A stretch of DNA of 57,401 nucleotides. It comes from JBBDIX01 sp050486225 (GTDB lineage Bacteria; Actinomycetota; Nitriliruptoria; Nitriliruptorales; Nitriliruptoraceae). The notes below the pieces were generated by a model that did not search any database, was not told the DNA's origin, and saw only the letters and a list, made by a program, of their open reading frames with translations. The stretch spans positions 1-57,401 of the forward strand of contig JBJHCV010000013.1 of NCBI GenBank assembly GCA_050486225.1, read 5' to 3'. Below, piece by piece: positions 46,139 through 55,069 of the stretch. How positions within the stretch are numbered: position 1 is the first letter of the stretch; the number at the start of each line of letters is the position of its first letter. Both the position numbers and the translations under genes were made by a program.

Positions 46139-47305
46139 TCAGGCGCCGGTGCGGACGAACCGCAGGCCGCTCGAACCGCGCACGAGTTCGAGCATCCCGG
46201 CGTCGGCCAGCCGGTCGGCATGGGCCCGCGCCCGGTCGACGTCGGTGCCCAGCGCGTCACGCAGGTCGACGAGCGTCAGCTCGCGGGGGAGTGTCGCCAG
46301 TGCGCGCACGGCCTGCGGGTCCGGATCCGCCGCCGTCGCGCCGACCCGACGCCCGGCGTCTCGCAGGGCCTGCAGCACCGTCTCCGCCCAGTACTCGAGC
46401 CAGGGGCGTGGGTCACGTGCCCGCAGGGCGGCGGCCACCCGTTCGTGGTAGCCGAGCGGGTCGGCGGCCAGCACCGGCTCGAACGCCACGAGCCCGTGAG
46501 GATCGAGCCCGGCGTGCCGCAGCACCGCACGCGTGACGGTTCGTGCCAACCGTCCGTTCGCGGCGTCGAACGGGTGCACCCTCAGCAGCTGCAGGTGGAC
46601 CAGCCCGGCGGTGACCACGGCCGGTCCGTCGGCCTCGCGCAACAGGCGGGCGACCTCGGCGAGCCCGGCGTCGACCTGCTCGGGGTCCGCCGTGAAGTAC
46701 AGGATCCGACCGACCGACGCGTCGTGTACGGCCTGCGCCAGCTCACGCGGCCGTCCCGCTCGTTCGGGTGCGACCAGCCCCCGGGTCAGTCGCACGTGCA
46801 GGTCGCGCAGCACGTCGAGCGGGTCGGAGTGCAGCGCCCGGGTCACCTCGGTCGCCGTGAGCGCGTCGAGTGCACCGCGGACCTCCGCGTCGCGCAGGCG
46901 CGCGTCGTCGTGCGAACCCGCTGCCGGTTCGTCGCCCGCATCGCCGACCGCGTCGCTGATGGCTGCGGCGCGCAGGGTCGTCCACCAGCTGGCGGGAGGG
47001 CTGGCGACGTGCGCACCCGGACCGGCCTCGGTCGACACCTGCGTGTGGCCGTCGGTGGCCGGAGCGTCGTCTGTGTCGGGACGGGCGTCTGTGTCGGGAC
47101 CGGCGTCGACGAGGGTGGCCACCTCGTCACGTTCGACCGTGGATCCGTCGAGTCGCAGCGTCGCGTGCACGGTGTCGAGCAGTGCCTCGCGCGTCTGGTC
47201 GGCGGTCACGCTCGCGATGGCCAGCGCGCGCACGCGCGAGTCGATCCCGGCGAGCAGGTCGTCCAGGTGTCGCGAGCCCGATCCGTGCGCCGGGTTCAGT
47301 TCCAC
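46139..47305 (-). CDS. Fic-domain protein with degenerate active-site motif
   Basis: 388 aa from GTG 47305, overlapping the HAD gene stop by 10 bases. The Fic core has HPFDAANGRLAR where HPFx(D/E)GNGRxxR is expected. The catalytic His and final Arg remain, but the metal-binding acidic residue and the first Gly are Ala. An N-terminal inhibitory-type helix region and a ~50-residue Asp/Thr-rich insert (~55-110) precede it. A winged-helix-like C-terminus (residues ~330-388) could bind DNA. It may lack AMP transfer or use another chemistry. Confidence 0.75.
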   Translation of the reverse strand: MELNPAHGSGSRHLDDLLAGIDSRVRALAIASVTADQTREALLDTVHATLRLDGSTVERDEVATLVDAGPDTDARPDTDDAPATDGHTQVSTEAGPGAHVASPPASWWTTLRAAAISDAVGDAGDEPAAGSHDDARLRDAEVRGALDALTATEVTRALHSDPLDVLRDLHVRLTRGLVAPERAGRPRELAQAVHDASVGRILYFTADPEQVDAGLAEVARLLREADGPAVVTAGLVHLQLLRVHPFDAANGRLARTVTRAVLRHAGLDPHGLVAFEPVLAADPLGYHERVAAALRARDPRPWLEYWAETVLQALRDAGRRVGATAADPDPQAVRALATLPRELTLVDLRDALGTDVDRARAHADRLADAGMLELVRGSSGLRFVRTGA

Positions 47306-48099
47306 GGGATCAGTCGGGTCCTGGCCTGCATGGAGATGCGTCCGTGACGCCGCCCGAGGGCATACGTCGTCAGTCCGAGTGCCGCGGCGCCCGCGAACGC
47401 GGTCGTCGACCGCACCACCTGCTTCTTGCGGCGCGCGAAGATCACGATCGGCCAGCCGCGCTGGTGGGCGACCGCCTGCAGCCCGCCGTCCGGGTTGACC
47501 GCCACGGGGTGGCCGACCATCTCCATCATCGGCAGGTCGGACGCCGAGTCGCTGTACGCGTAGCACAGGCGCAGGTCGTAGCCCCGGTCCGCTGCGAGCT
47601 TGCCGATCGCCTCGGCCTTGCCCTCCCCGTACACGAACGGGCCGTCGAGCTCACCCGTGTAGCGACCGTCGACGATGCGGGAGCGGGTCCCGATGCCGCC
47701 CTCCATGCCGAGCGCGGCAGCGAGCGGGTCGACGACCTCCTGCGGGGACGCCGACACGATCCAGCAGTCCCGAGACGCCTCGTGGTGCATGTCGATCAGG
47801 CTGCGTGACTCCGGGCGGACACTCTCGAGGATGCGCGGGACGATCTGCTCGTTGAGCGCCTCGAGCTGGTCCTGCTCGATGCCCTCGACGGCCTGCAGGA
47901 TCCGGTCGCGGATCGAGGCGGACCGTTCGTCGGTGGCGCCGAACACCTTGAACGACAGGGCCTGCGCGGTGTCGGTCAGCAGGTCACGGCCGGGGAGCAG
48001 GTCGTTGCGCCACGCCGCCAGACCGAAGTGGAAGGTCGACGATCCACTGATCAGCGTGCGGTCGAGGTCGAAGAACGCCGCGGCGTTCGGGTTGGCCAT
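47296..48099 (-). CDS. HAD-IB family phosphatase, SerB-like
   Basis: 267 aa from ATG 48099, with AGGAG about 8 nt upstream. HAD motif I is FFDLDRTLI (the second Asp is the general acid). Motif II is IVSASP, and motif IV is YAYSDSASDLPMM. A hydrophobic, basic C-terminal segment (FAGAAALGLTTYALG then RRHGR) may touch the membrane. The subgroup includes lysophosphatidate and phosphoserine phosphatases. It is the first gene of a two-gene unit with the Fic protein. Confidence 0.88.
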   Translation of the reverse strand: MANPNAAAFFDLDRTLISGSSTFHFGLAAWRNDLLPGRDLLTDTAQALSFKVFGATDERSASIRDRILQAVEGIEQDQLEALNEQIVPRILESVRPESRSLIDMHHEASRDCWIVSASPQEVVDPLAAALGMEGGIGTRSRIVDGRYTGELDGPFVYGEGKAEAIGKLAADRGYDLRLCYAYSDSASDLPMMEMVGHPVAVNPDGGLQAVAHQRGWPIVIFARRKKQVVRSTTAFAGAAALGLTTYALGRRHGRISMQARTRLIPWN

Positions 48100-48678
48100 T
48101 GCCGGCTCCTGAGGCGTGGATCGCGATCTCGGACGTCCACGTCGAGCGTAACGGCTGGTGGACGGGCCGCTCGGGTCGGGCCCTGGCCGACCGCGGGCAC
48201 GCACGGAGCGGGGCGACGGTTCGTCGCAGGATCGACGTCGAGGTGGTGAGTGGCGCCCGAGGCCCGGAGACGAGGGATCCCCCGACCAGCGTCTCGACGT
48301 GGCCGCTCCCTTCCCCGTGGAGCGTCGCGCGATCTGCCGGCCGGGGGCCTCGTCGAGGACCGTAGGCCCGAGACGCCCGCTCTGTCGCCCGATCTGTCCA
48401 CAACCCCTGGGGATGGCCTGTGGACATCGGTGGGCGCTCTGTGGACAGCGTGTGGGGCGTGCTGGCGTACTCCGACGCGCCATGCACAACGGCCCTGCTG
48501 ACGCCGGACGACACGAGTGGAGTTCGTTCCACAGGTCGTCCACAGTGTGTGGACGGCGCGGGTTCGGTCTGATCTCGACCGTGTGAGCGGTGTGCGCGCA
48601 CCCCGGGCGGCCGGCAGGAGACCTCGGGGAGGGGTGTCGGCGCGTGGGTCTCGACGGTGGTGGGGGAGACCCGAACGG
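48100..48678. other. 579-bp noncoding region with DnaA-box-like cluster
   Basis: No credible gene. The left part (48100-48380) is GC-rich and unremarkable. The right part contains a cluster of sites like the actinobacterial DnaA box TTGTCCACA, listed separately. Confidence 0.6.
48394..48556. promoter_or_regulatory. Cluster of DnaA-box-like sequences
   Basis: Matches to TTGTCCACA or its complement: 48394-48402 (8/9), 48419-48427 (8/9, reverse), 48440-48448 (8/9, reverse), 48536-48544 (8/9), 48548-48556 (7/9, reverse). The last two form a perfect inverted repeat, CGTCCACA-GTG-TGTGGACG (48537-48555). No dnaA, dnaN or clear AT-rich unwinding element is nearby. Confidence 0.45.
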
Positions 48679-50265
48679 TCACGACGTCGGGTCGTCGGGA
48701 TCCCGTGGACGGTCGGGTGGATCCTCGTCGGCGCCGCTCCCGGACCCACTGTCGGACCGGTCCTCGGGCCCGTCCTTCGGCCCGGTGGATGGCCTCTCGT
48801 CGGACCCGCCCCCGGGCGCGTCCTCGGATTCGGGCGACGGTGCTGTGGGAGGCCCTTCGAGCGGGATCACGCGTCCCTCTCCGGCAGCGCGCTGGTCCGC
48901 ACTGGCCTCCACCGGCGCGTCACCGAGCCCCGCGAACAGGGTCGCGAGGTCGTCGGGCACGTCGGAGTCCGGGGCCGTGCGTGACAGCCAGGACAGGGGG
49001 TCTGCCAGTTCGTCGGTGTCGGGCAGGTTCTCCGGGTGGGCGAGTGCGCGGTGCAGCCCCTCGGAGCCGAGCACCTCGGTGACGGTCGCGACGAACGCGT
49101 CGGCGACCGACTCGTCGGCGGGACGCAGGTCCAGTCCCAGCAGGTTGGCCAGCAGGGCCTCTCCGTCACCGCGGGTCGCACGCCGTCGCCGCAGCACCTC
49201 GTCGATGCGGGCGCGCGACGGGATGCGATCGCCCAGTGCGTTCCTCGCCTCGCGGCGTGCCCAGGCGGTGGTGAGCGCGATCACGGCCTGCAGCCGTGCG
49301 AGCACGCGCCGCTGGGCGTCGGTCGGCTCGAGCCGGAACGTGGCGGCGTGCTCCATGGCGGCACGCAGCGCGTCGGGGTCGTCGGGGTCGACGCCAGTCA
49401 TCAGTTCGTGACTGAGCGCGTCGAGCCGGTCCCGGTCGACGCGGGTGCCCGCGGCGAACTCGCCGATCAGCCCGTGCAGGTGCCCCTCGAGCCACTCGAC
49501 CGCGTGGTACAGCCGGCGAAGTGCCGCCTCGTCGACGGCCAGCACCACCGCGACGTCCGTCGGGTCGAGGTCCCACTCGCCGAACGCGTCCTCGATGTTG
49601 ACCGGCAGCAGGTGGGCGTGCGTCCGCGGTGCCGTCGGCACCCCCAGGTCGTACTGGCCGAGCATCTGACGTGACAGGGCGCCCACGACCTGTCCGACCT
49701 GCAGGCCGGTGAGCATCGCCGCGGCCGGACGCAGCATCTCGCCGAGGTCCACGTCGGCGTCGAACAGACCGCGCAGGATCGACTCGACCCCTGCGGGAAG
49801 CTCGATGCCGAGGTGCGACAGGTCGTCGGCGTCGATGTCGCGCAGCTGCTCGCGGGCCAGTTCCGACAGGGCCCGCACGGACGCGCCGGCCACCGGTTCG
49901 ACCAGTGGACGCAGCGCCTGCAGCGCCGCACGGGTCCAGTCCTGGCGGCTGGCGACGACCAGTCGCCCGGCGTCGGACGCCGCCGGCAGCCCCGTCGTGT
50001 CGAGCCAGTGCTCCGCGAGTGCCAGTGCACGATCGATCCGTGCCGACTCGTCCGGGGTCGCCGCACGGTCGCCACTTGCGGCCTGTTCCAGCGCGACCCG
50101 CTCGGCCAGGTCCCAGTCCACGTTGCCGGTGGCGGTGGGCCGGGCGGCGAGCCCGCCGAACATCGCCCCGAGCCCGCCGGGCACGCCGCCGCCGAACTGC
50201 TCCAGCATCGCGCGCAGTTCCGGGGGAAGCCCGCGGAACGGGTCGTCGTCGCGCTCGTCGTCCAC
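48679..50265 (-). CDS. DUF2342 zinc-dependent metalloprotease-like protein
   Basis: 528 aa from GTG 50265. The DUF2342 domain (~100-430) has a HELMTGVDPDDP region and a zincin-like AHAHLLPVNIEDAF segment. A disordered acidic Pro/Gly/Asp-rich tail fills the last ~95 residues. Homologue of Rv3195. The divergent YlbL-type gene starts 52 bp away and UPF0182 follows it, the same neighbourhood as Rv3193c-Rv3195. Physiological function is unknown. Confidence 0.8.
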   Translation of the reverse strand: MDDERDDDPFRGLPPELRAMLEQFGGGVPGGLGAMFGGLAARPTATGNVDWDLAERVALEQAASGDRAATPDESARIDRALALAEHWLDTTGLPAASDAGRLVVASRQDWTRAALQALRPLVEPVAGASVRALSELAREQLRDIDADDLSHLGIELPAGVESILRGLFDADVDLGEMLRPAAAMLTGLQVGQVVGALSRQMLGQYDLGVPTAPRTHAHLLPVNIEDAFGEWDLDPTDVAVVLAVDEAALRRLYHAVEWLEGHLHGLIGEFAAGTRVDRDRLDALSHELMTGVDPDDPDALRAAMEHAATFRLEPTDAQRRVLARLQAVIALTTAWARREARNALGDRIPSRARIDEVLRRRRATRGDGEALLANLLGLDLRPADESVADAFVATVTEVLGSEGLHRALAHPENLPDTDELADPLSWLSRTAPDSDVPDDLATLFAGLGDAPVEASADQRAAGEGRVIPLEGPPTAPSPESEDAPGGGSDERPSTGPKDGPEDRSDSGSGSGADEDPPDRPRDPDDPTS

Positions 50266-50316
50266 CGGTGGACACCTCAGGGTCGAGGAGGGGTGTGGCT
50301 GACTACGGTACGGGCT

Positions 50317-51171
50317 GTGCGCACCGACCGAAACGCCACCGTCGCGGCCCGTCGCCGCCCGGTGGCGGTGGTCGGGATCGTCGTGGTGGCCGCCGCGGCC
50401 GCGGCCGTGACGTCGGGGAGGGTGCCCTGCGACGTGCTGTCCACCCAGCCGACCTGCTGGGTCGCGGTCGAACCCGGCCCGATGTTCGACACGCGCGCAG
50501 TGGTCGACGTCGGCGGGGTGCGGGCCCCCCACGACGGTCCCGGGATCCTGATCACCACCATCGCCGTCGACGAACACCTCGACCTCGTCGAGTGGGGCCG
50601 GGCGCTGGCGTCGTCGACCACCTCGACGGTGCGCCGCGAGGCGCTGTTCCCCGTCGGTGCCGACGCGGCCGAGGTCCGACGCGGACACCGTCGCGCGATG
50701 GCGTCGAGCCAGCACGACGCGATCACCGCAGGCCTGCGCGCCACCGGGCACCTCGGACCCGACGAGCGCGTCGCCGTCGACGCCCTGCCGGTCGACGTGC
50801 GCATCGACGCGGGTGACATCGGCGGGCCGTCGGCCGGACTGGCGTTCGCGCTGGCGGTCGTCGAGGTGGTCGGTGGCCGGGACCTGACCGGGGGACAGGT
50901 CGTCGCGGTCACCGGAGCCATCGACGTCGACGGACGGGTGCGGCCGGTGGGTGGGGTGCGTCAGAAGCTCGCCGGCGCGACCCGCGGTGCGTCGCGGGCA
51001 CAGGTGTTCCTGGTCCCGCGCGCCAACCTCGGCGCGGCACGATCGGCGCCGGTGTCCGCCGACCTGCTGGTCGTGCCGGTCGACGACCTCGACGGGGCAC
51101 TGGCCGCGCTCGACGTCATCGCGTCGGGCGGCCAGCCGGACGGATCCCTGCGGATCGTCGCCCGACGCTGA
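50317..51171 (+). CDS. YlbL-like Lon-domain (S16) protease
   Basis: 284 aa from GTG 50317. One N-terminal TM segment (residues ~15-35), then an extracytoplasmic region. The C-terminal Lon proteolytic domain has Ser in GGPSAGLAFAL and Lys in VGGVRQKLAGA as the dyad. Homologue of Rv3194c. I see no clear PDZ domain, though the family usually has one, and the length (about 340 in relatives) is short. It may process envelope proteins. Confidence 0.85.
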   Translation: MRTDRNATVAARRRPVAVVGIVVVAAAAAAVTSGRVPCDVLSTQPTCWVAVEPGPMFDTRAVVDVGGVRAPHDGPGILITTIAVDEHLDLVEWGRALASSTTSTVRREALFPVGADAAEVRRGHRRAMASSQHDAITAGLRATGHLGPDERVAVDALPVDVRIDAGDIGGPSAGLAFALAVVEVVGGRDLTGGQVVAVTGAIDVDGRVRPVGGVRQKLAGATRGASRAQVFLVPRANLGAARSAPVSADLLVVPVDDLDGALAALDVIASGGQPDGSLRIVARR

Positions 51172-51386
51172 TCCGGGCCGTCGTGCCGCCGCCGATCGGG
51201 CTGCCAACGCGTCGATGAAGGAGCCCGACGGGCCGTCTGCGACCTCTCCACAGGGCGCAGGAGTGGGCGCGGAACACGTGGGCGGGTAGCCTCGTCGCCC
51301 TGCGGTCGGGGGCGCCAACGGGCGCCAGGGCGCACCGCGTCACCACCCAACCTCCATCATCGCTCCAATCGTCGAGAGGGCCCCTC

Positions 51387-54308
51387 GTGGGAGAGTTCGT
51401 GCGTCGTCGGCTCGGTCTGATCGTCGTGCTCGGTGCCATGTTCCTGCTGTTCAGCGCGAACCGCATCGCGGTGCTCCTCACCGACTTCTGGTGGTTCGAC
51501 GAACGCGGGTTCCGCCAGGTCTTCACCACGGTGCTGACCACACGCCTGCTGGTCGGCGGGATCTTCGGTGGGCTGCTCGCGGTGCTGATCATCGTCAACC
51601 TGATGATCGCCCGGAAGCTGCGTCCGTTCACCATCCCGTCGTCACCGCAGCAGGCCCAGATCCAGCGCTACCGCGACATGGCCGACCCGTACCTGCCGTG
51701 GCTGATCGTCGCCGTGGGTGTGCTGTTCGGGTTCACGACCGGGCTCGCGATCAGCGCACAGTGGGAGACGTTCCTGCTGTGGCGCAACGGCGGCACCGTC
51801 GGGGCCGTGGACCCACAGTTCGGCGCCGACATCGGCTTCTACCTGTTCGACCTGCCGTTCCTGACGCTGGTGCAGACGTCGCTGTTCACCTCGCTGGTGC
51901 TCGCCGGTCTGCTCACTGCCGGTGCCCACTACCTGCTCGGCGGGATCCGCCCGGAGGCCGAGGACGACAAGGTCCTGCCCGCGGCCCGTGCCCACCTGGG
52001 CATCCTGCTCGCGGCCATCCTCGGCGTGCGCATCTGGGGCTACTGGCTCGACCGCTACCAGCTCAACTACTCCCAGCGCGGCACCGTGACCGGTGCGTCG
52101 TACACGGACGTCAACGCCGAACTGCCCGCCCTGTACCTGCTCATGGGCGTGTCGGTCATCGCGATCGCGCTCATCGTCTACTCGATCCGCAGCCGCGGCT
52201 TCGTGCTGCCCGGCGCTGCACTCGGTCTGCTGGTCGTCGCGTCGATCATCCTGCAGGGTGCCTACCCGGCCGCGATCCAGCGTCTGCGGGTCGACCCGCA
52301 GGAGCTCGCGCGCGAGGAGATGTTCATCGCCCGGAACCTCGAGGCGACACGGGCCGCCTATGCGCTGGACGAGGTGGAGCTGCGCGGCTTCTCGATCCGC
52401 AACGACCTCGACCTCGCCGACGTCATCGAGAACGACGTCACCCTGCGCAACATCCGTCTGTGGGACCCGGACGTGCTGGAGACCACGTACCGCGAACTGC
52501 AGGCGCTTCGCCCGTACTACCAGTTCAACAACGTGGCGATCGACCGCTACATGATCAACGGGGAACTGCGTCAGGTCATGCTGTCCACGCGTGAGCTGTC
52601 GCAGCTGCCGGCGCAGGCCGACACGTGGCAGAACCGTCACATCACGTTCACCCACGGCTTCGGCGTGGTCGCCTCCCAGGTCAACACGGCCAACCCGGAG
52701 GGTCAGCCGGTCTTCATCGCCTCCAACATCCCGCCGGCCGGCGAGGACGAGGTCGTCCCTGACCAGGAGCCGGGCATCTACTTCGGCGAGTTCGCCTCCC
52801 CGGCGTACTCGCTGGTGCGCACCGACGCGGCGGAACTCGACTACGAGGCCCCGGACGGTCAGGAACAGATCACCACCGTCTACGACGGGCTCGGTGGCGT
52901 GCCGATCAACTCGATGGGTCGTCGGCTCGCCTACGCCCTGCGCTTCGGGGACTACAACCTGATCCTGACCAACCTGCTCAACGACGATTCGCGGATCATC
53001 CACAACCGCCACGTGCGTGAACGCGTCCGTGAGGTGGCCCCGTTCCTGGAGCTCGACGCGCAGCCGTACCCGGTGGTGATGGACGGCCGGGTCAAGTGGA
53101 TCGTCGACGGCTACACCACGTCGAACGCCTACCCGTACTCGGAACGCCGCACGCTCACTCTCGGCAACGAGGCACGCCAGGTCAACTACGTGCGCAACTC
53201 GGTCAAGGCCACCGTCGACGCCTACGACGGCGACGTGACCCTCTACCGGGTGGAGGGCGACGATCCGGTGCTCGACGCCTGGGAGCAGGTGTTCCCGGGC
53301 ATGATCATCGACGTCAACGACGCGGACCCGCGGATCGCCCAGCACTTCCGCTACCCGCAGGACCTGTTCCGGCTCCAGTCGGACCTGTACACGAGCTACC
53401 ACATCCCGTCGGCCGCGGCGTTCTACAACCGTGCCGACGAGTGGGACATCCCGGCCGACCCGGCGTTCGCCGCCAACCAGGGCGGTGCCGACTTCGCCGG
53501 GGCGAGCCAGCGGCGCCTCAACCCGTACTACCTGCTGATGCGCCTGCCGGGTGAGACCACCGAGGAGTTCGTGCTCATCCAGCCGTACCTCGCCCGGGAA
53601 CGGCCGAACATGGTCGCCTGGCTCGCGGGACGCAGCGACGGCGAGCACCTCAACGAACTGTTCGCGGTGCGCTTCCCGTCCGACCAGCAGGTGCTCGGAC
53701 CTGCGCAGGCACAGGCCCGCATCGAGCAGGACGACGAGATCTCCGCCTACATCACGCTGCGTGACCGTGAGGGCTCCAGCGTCATCCGAGGCAACCTGCA
53801 GGTCCTGCCGATCGCCGACTCGATCCTGTACGTGGAGCCGCTGTTCCTGGAGAACCCGCAGGCCCAGATTCCCGAACTCGCACGGGTCGTGCTGGTGATG
53901 GGTGAACGCACCGCGTTCGACCGCACGTTCGCCGGTGCACTGGGACAGCTGCTCGGCATCGAGGTGCCCGACACCATCGCCGACGAGGAGGCGCGCGACG
54001 CCGTCGTCGACCCGGTCACCGGCGACGGGCCTGCACCGTCGACGCCGGACACGCCCGACCCGTCGGTCGACGCGCTGCCCGAGGACCTGTTGCGTGACGC
54101 GCTCATCGCGTTCGCACGGGCCGAGGAGGCGCTGCGTGACGGCAACCTCGGTCGCTACCAGCTGGAGATCGGCAACGCACGCCGGCTGCTCGAACAGGCC
54201 GCGGAGGCCCAGGGCGTCAGCGTCGGGGACCTGTTCGCCCCGGAGGACGACGAACCGAGCGACGCCGAACTGCTCGAGGAGTCCGAGGGCGCCGACGCGC
54301 CTTCGTAG
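51387..54308 (+). CDS. UPF0182-family large membrane protein
   Basis: 973 aa, GTG start with GAGAGGG upstream. About seven TM segments in the first ~300 residues, with FWWFDERGFRQVF typical of the family. A large extracytoplasmic domain follows, and then an acidic Pro/Asp tail (~880-973). Homologue of Rv3193c. Function is unknown. It is conserved next to the Rv3194c- and Rv3195-type genes, so the three probably act together in the envelope. Confidence 0.92.
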   Translation: MGEFVRRRLGLIVVLGAMFLLFSANRIAVLLTDFWWFDERGFRQVFTTVLTTRLLVGGIFGGLLAVLIIVNLMIARKLRPFTIPSSPQQAQIQRYRDMADPYLPWLIVAVGVLFGFTTGLAISAQWETFLLWRNGGTVGAVDPQFGADIGFYLFDLPFLTLVQTSLFTSLVLAGLLTAGAHYLLGGIRPEAEDDKVLPAARAHLGILLAAILGVRIWGYWLDRYQLNYSQRGTVTGASYTDVNAELPALYLLMGVSVIAIALIVYSIRSRGFVLPGAALGLLVVASIILQGAYPAAIQRLRVDPQELAREEMFIARNLEATRAAYALDEVELRGFSIRNDLDLADVIENDVTLRNIRLWDPDVLETTYRELQALRPYYQFNNVAIDRYMINGELRQVMLSTRELSQLPAQADTWQNRHITFTHGFGVVASQVNTANPEGQPVFIASNIPPAGEDEVVPDQEPGIYFGEFASPAYSLVRTDAAELDYEAPDGQEQITTVYDGLGGVPINSMGRRLAYALRFGDYNLILTNLLNDDSRIIHNRHVRERVREVAPFLELDAQPYPVVMDGRVKWIVDGYTTSNAYPYSERRTLTLGNEARQVNYVRNSVKATVDAYDGDVTLYRVEGDDPVLDAWEQVFPGMIIDVNDADPRIAQHFRYPQDLFRLQSDLYTSYHIPSAAAFYNRADEWDIPADPAFAANQGGADFAGASQRRLNPYYLLMRLPGETTEEFVLIQPYLARERPNMVAWLAGRSDGEHLNELFAVRFPSDQQVLGPAQAQARIEQDDEISAYITLRDREGSSVIRGNLQVLPIADSILYVEPLFLENPQAQIPELARVVLVMGERTAFDRTFAGALGQLLGIEVPDTIADEEARDAVVDPVTGDGPAPSTPDTPDPSVDALPEDLLRDALIAFARAEEALRDGNLGRYQLEIGNARRLLEQAAEAQGVSVGDLFAPEDDEPSDAELLEESEGADAPS

Positions 54309-54318
54309 GCGGTCGCTG

Positions 54319-54345
54319 ACCGGCCGGGTCTGGCACCCGGCCGGT
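54319..54345 (+). terminator. Hairpin terminator after UPF0182 gene
   Basis: A perfect 11-bp stem ACCGGCCGGGT (54319-54329) with ACCCGGCCGGT (54335-54345) and a 5-nt loop, 10 nt after the stop. Confidence 0.8.
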
Positions 54346-54388
54346 TCGCGTCCCCGGCGCCACGTCGGTACCGTGGCGGACACAACGG

Positions 54389-54463
54389 CGCGGGGTGGAG
54401 CAGTTCGGTCAGCTCGCCGGGCTCATAACCCGGAGGTCGCAGGTTCAAATCCTGCCCCCGCTA
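54389..54463 (+). tRNA. tRNA-fMet (CAT), initiator
   Basis: Cloverleaf: acceptor CGCGGGG/CCCCGCT, anticodon stem with three G-C pairs next to CTCATAA (GGG...CCC), T arm GCAGG-TTCAAAT-CCTGC, discriminator A. The unpaired C1 x U72 and the GGG/CCC pairs mark an initiator. The genome encodes CTA where CCA would be (54464-54466), so CCA must be added after processing. It sits at the boundary of an apparent island. Confidence 0.92.
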
Positions 54464-54466
54464 CTA

Positions 54467-54499
54467 GCAGAACCCCCGATCCCGGGGGTTCTGCGTTTT
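54467..54499 (+). terminator. Intrinsic terminator of tRNA-fMet
   Basis: GCAGAACCCCC (54467-54477) pairs with GGGGGTTCTGC (54484-54494) over 11 bp, followed by GTTTT. It has a classic U-tract. Confidence 0.9.
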
Positions 54500-55069
54500 G
54501 TATCCGCCAGTTGTCCGCCACGAGCTGGTGGTCCGCCCGGCGGAGCAGCCGGGAGCCGCCCCGGGCCGCCCCGGGCAGCCGTGTGCTCCTACGGGTCCGA
54601 CATCCGGGGGGTAAGCGCGATACACACCTGACCGCCGACGCGAATCGTCGTTATCCGAGCCAAGGCTCGACGGGCCGGTCGTCATGTTGTTCCGCCGCCT
54701 TTGGGCAGCCTTGGTGTCACTCATCCGCCTGTGGCCGGCGACCCGCTCGGGATCTTCCGCTGTGTAGGTGTGGGAACCAGCGAAGGACACTGAGGAACCC
54801 AGCCGAGCGCCATCGCCACGGGCCTTCGGGCCGTCGCGTGCCTTGGCGCGCAGCCACTTCGGGAGACGCAGAGAACCCAGACCGCCACCACCCATCCCGA
54901 CCTCGTCCGGTCACTCGCAGCCCGGCATGGGACGCCTGGCTGCCCGCCTTCCTCGGCGGATCGGACTTCGTGCCTCGGGCCAAGCTGGGTCCGTGTCGAG
55001 TTGTCGCGTGGAGTTGTCCACTCAAACTACGGTTGCCTTCGAAGACCCAGCAGGGGCGGGAGCTCTCCC
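54500..55069. other. Noncoding region between tRNA terminator and NdpA-like gene
   Basis: 570 bp with no reliable gene. Open frames on either strand show no recognisable protein or normal codon bias. A strong RBS (CGGGAG at 55057-55062) serves the next gene. It may hold the remains of an integration site, but I found no second copy of the tRNA 3' end in the window. Confidence 0.5.

Noticed and set aside
48394..48556. Annotating the DnaA-box cluster as a proven oriC
   Set aside because: There is no dnaA, dnaN or gyrB nearby and no clear AT-rich unwinding element. Kept as a candidate regulatory cluster only.
51271..51296. ECF-type promoter GGAAC-N17-CGTC upstream of the UPF0182 gene
   Set aside because: Spacing and the -10 element are only approximate. 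A TAGCCT -10-like box also lies here, but neither has supporting evidence.
54464..54895. Minus-strand open frame over the tRNA terminator and gene-poor stretch
   Set aside because: It begins inside noncoding DNA, overlaps the strong terminator, and the translation has no recognisable domain.
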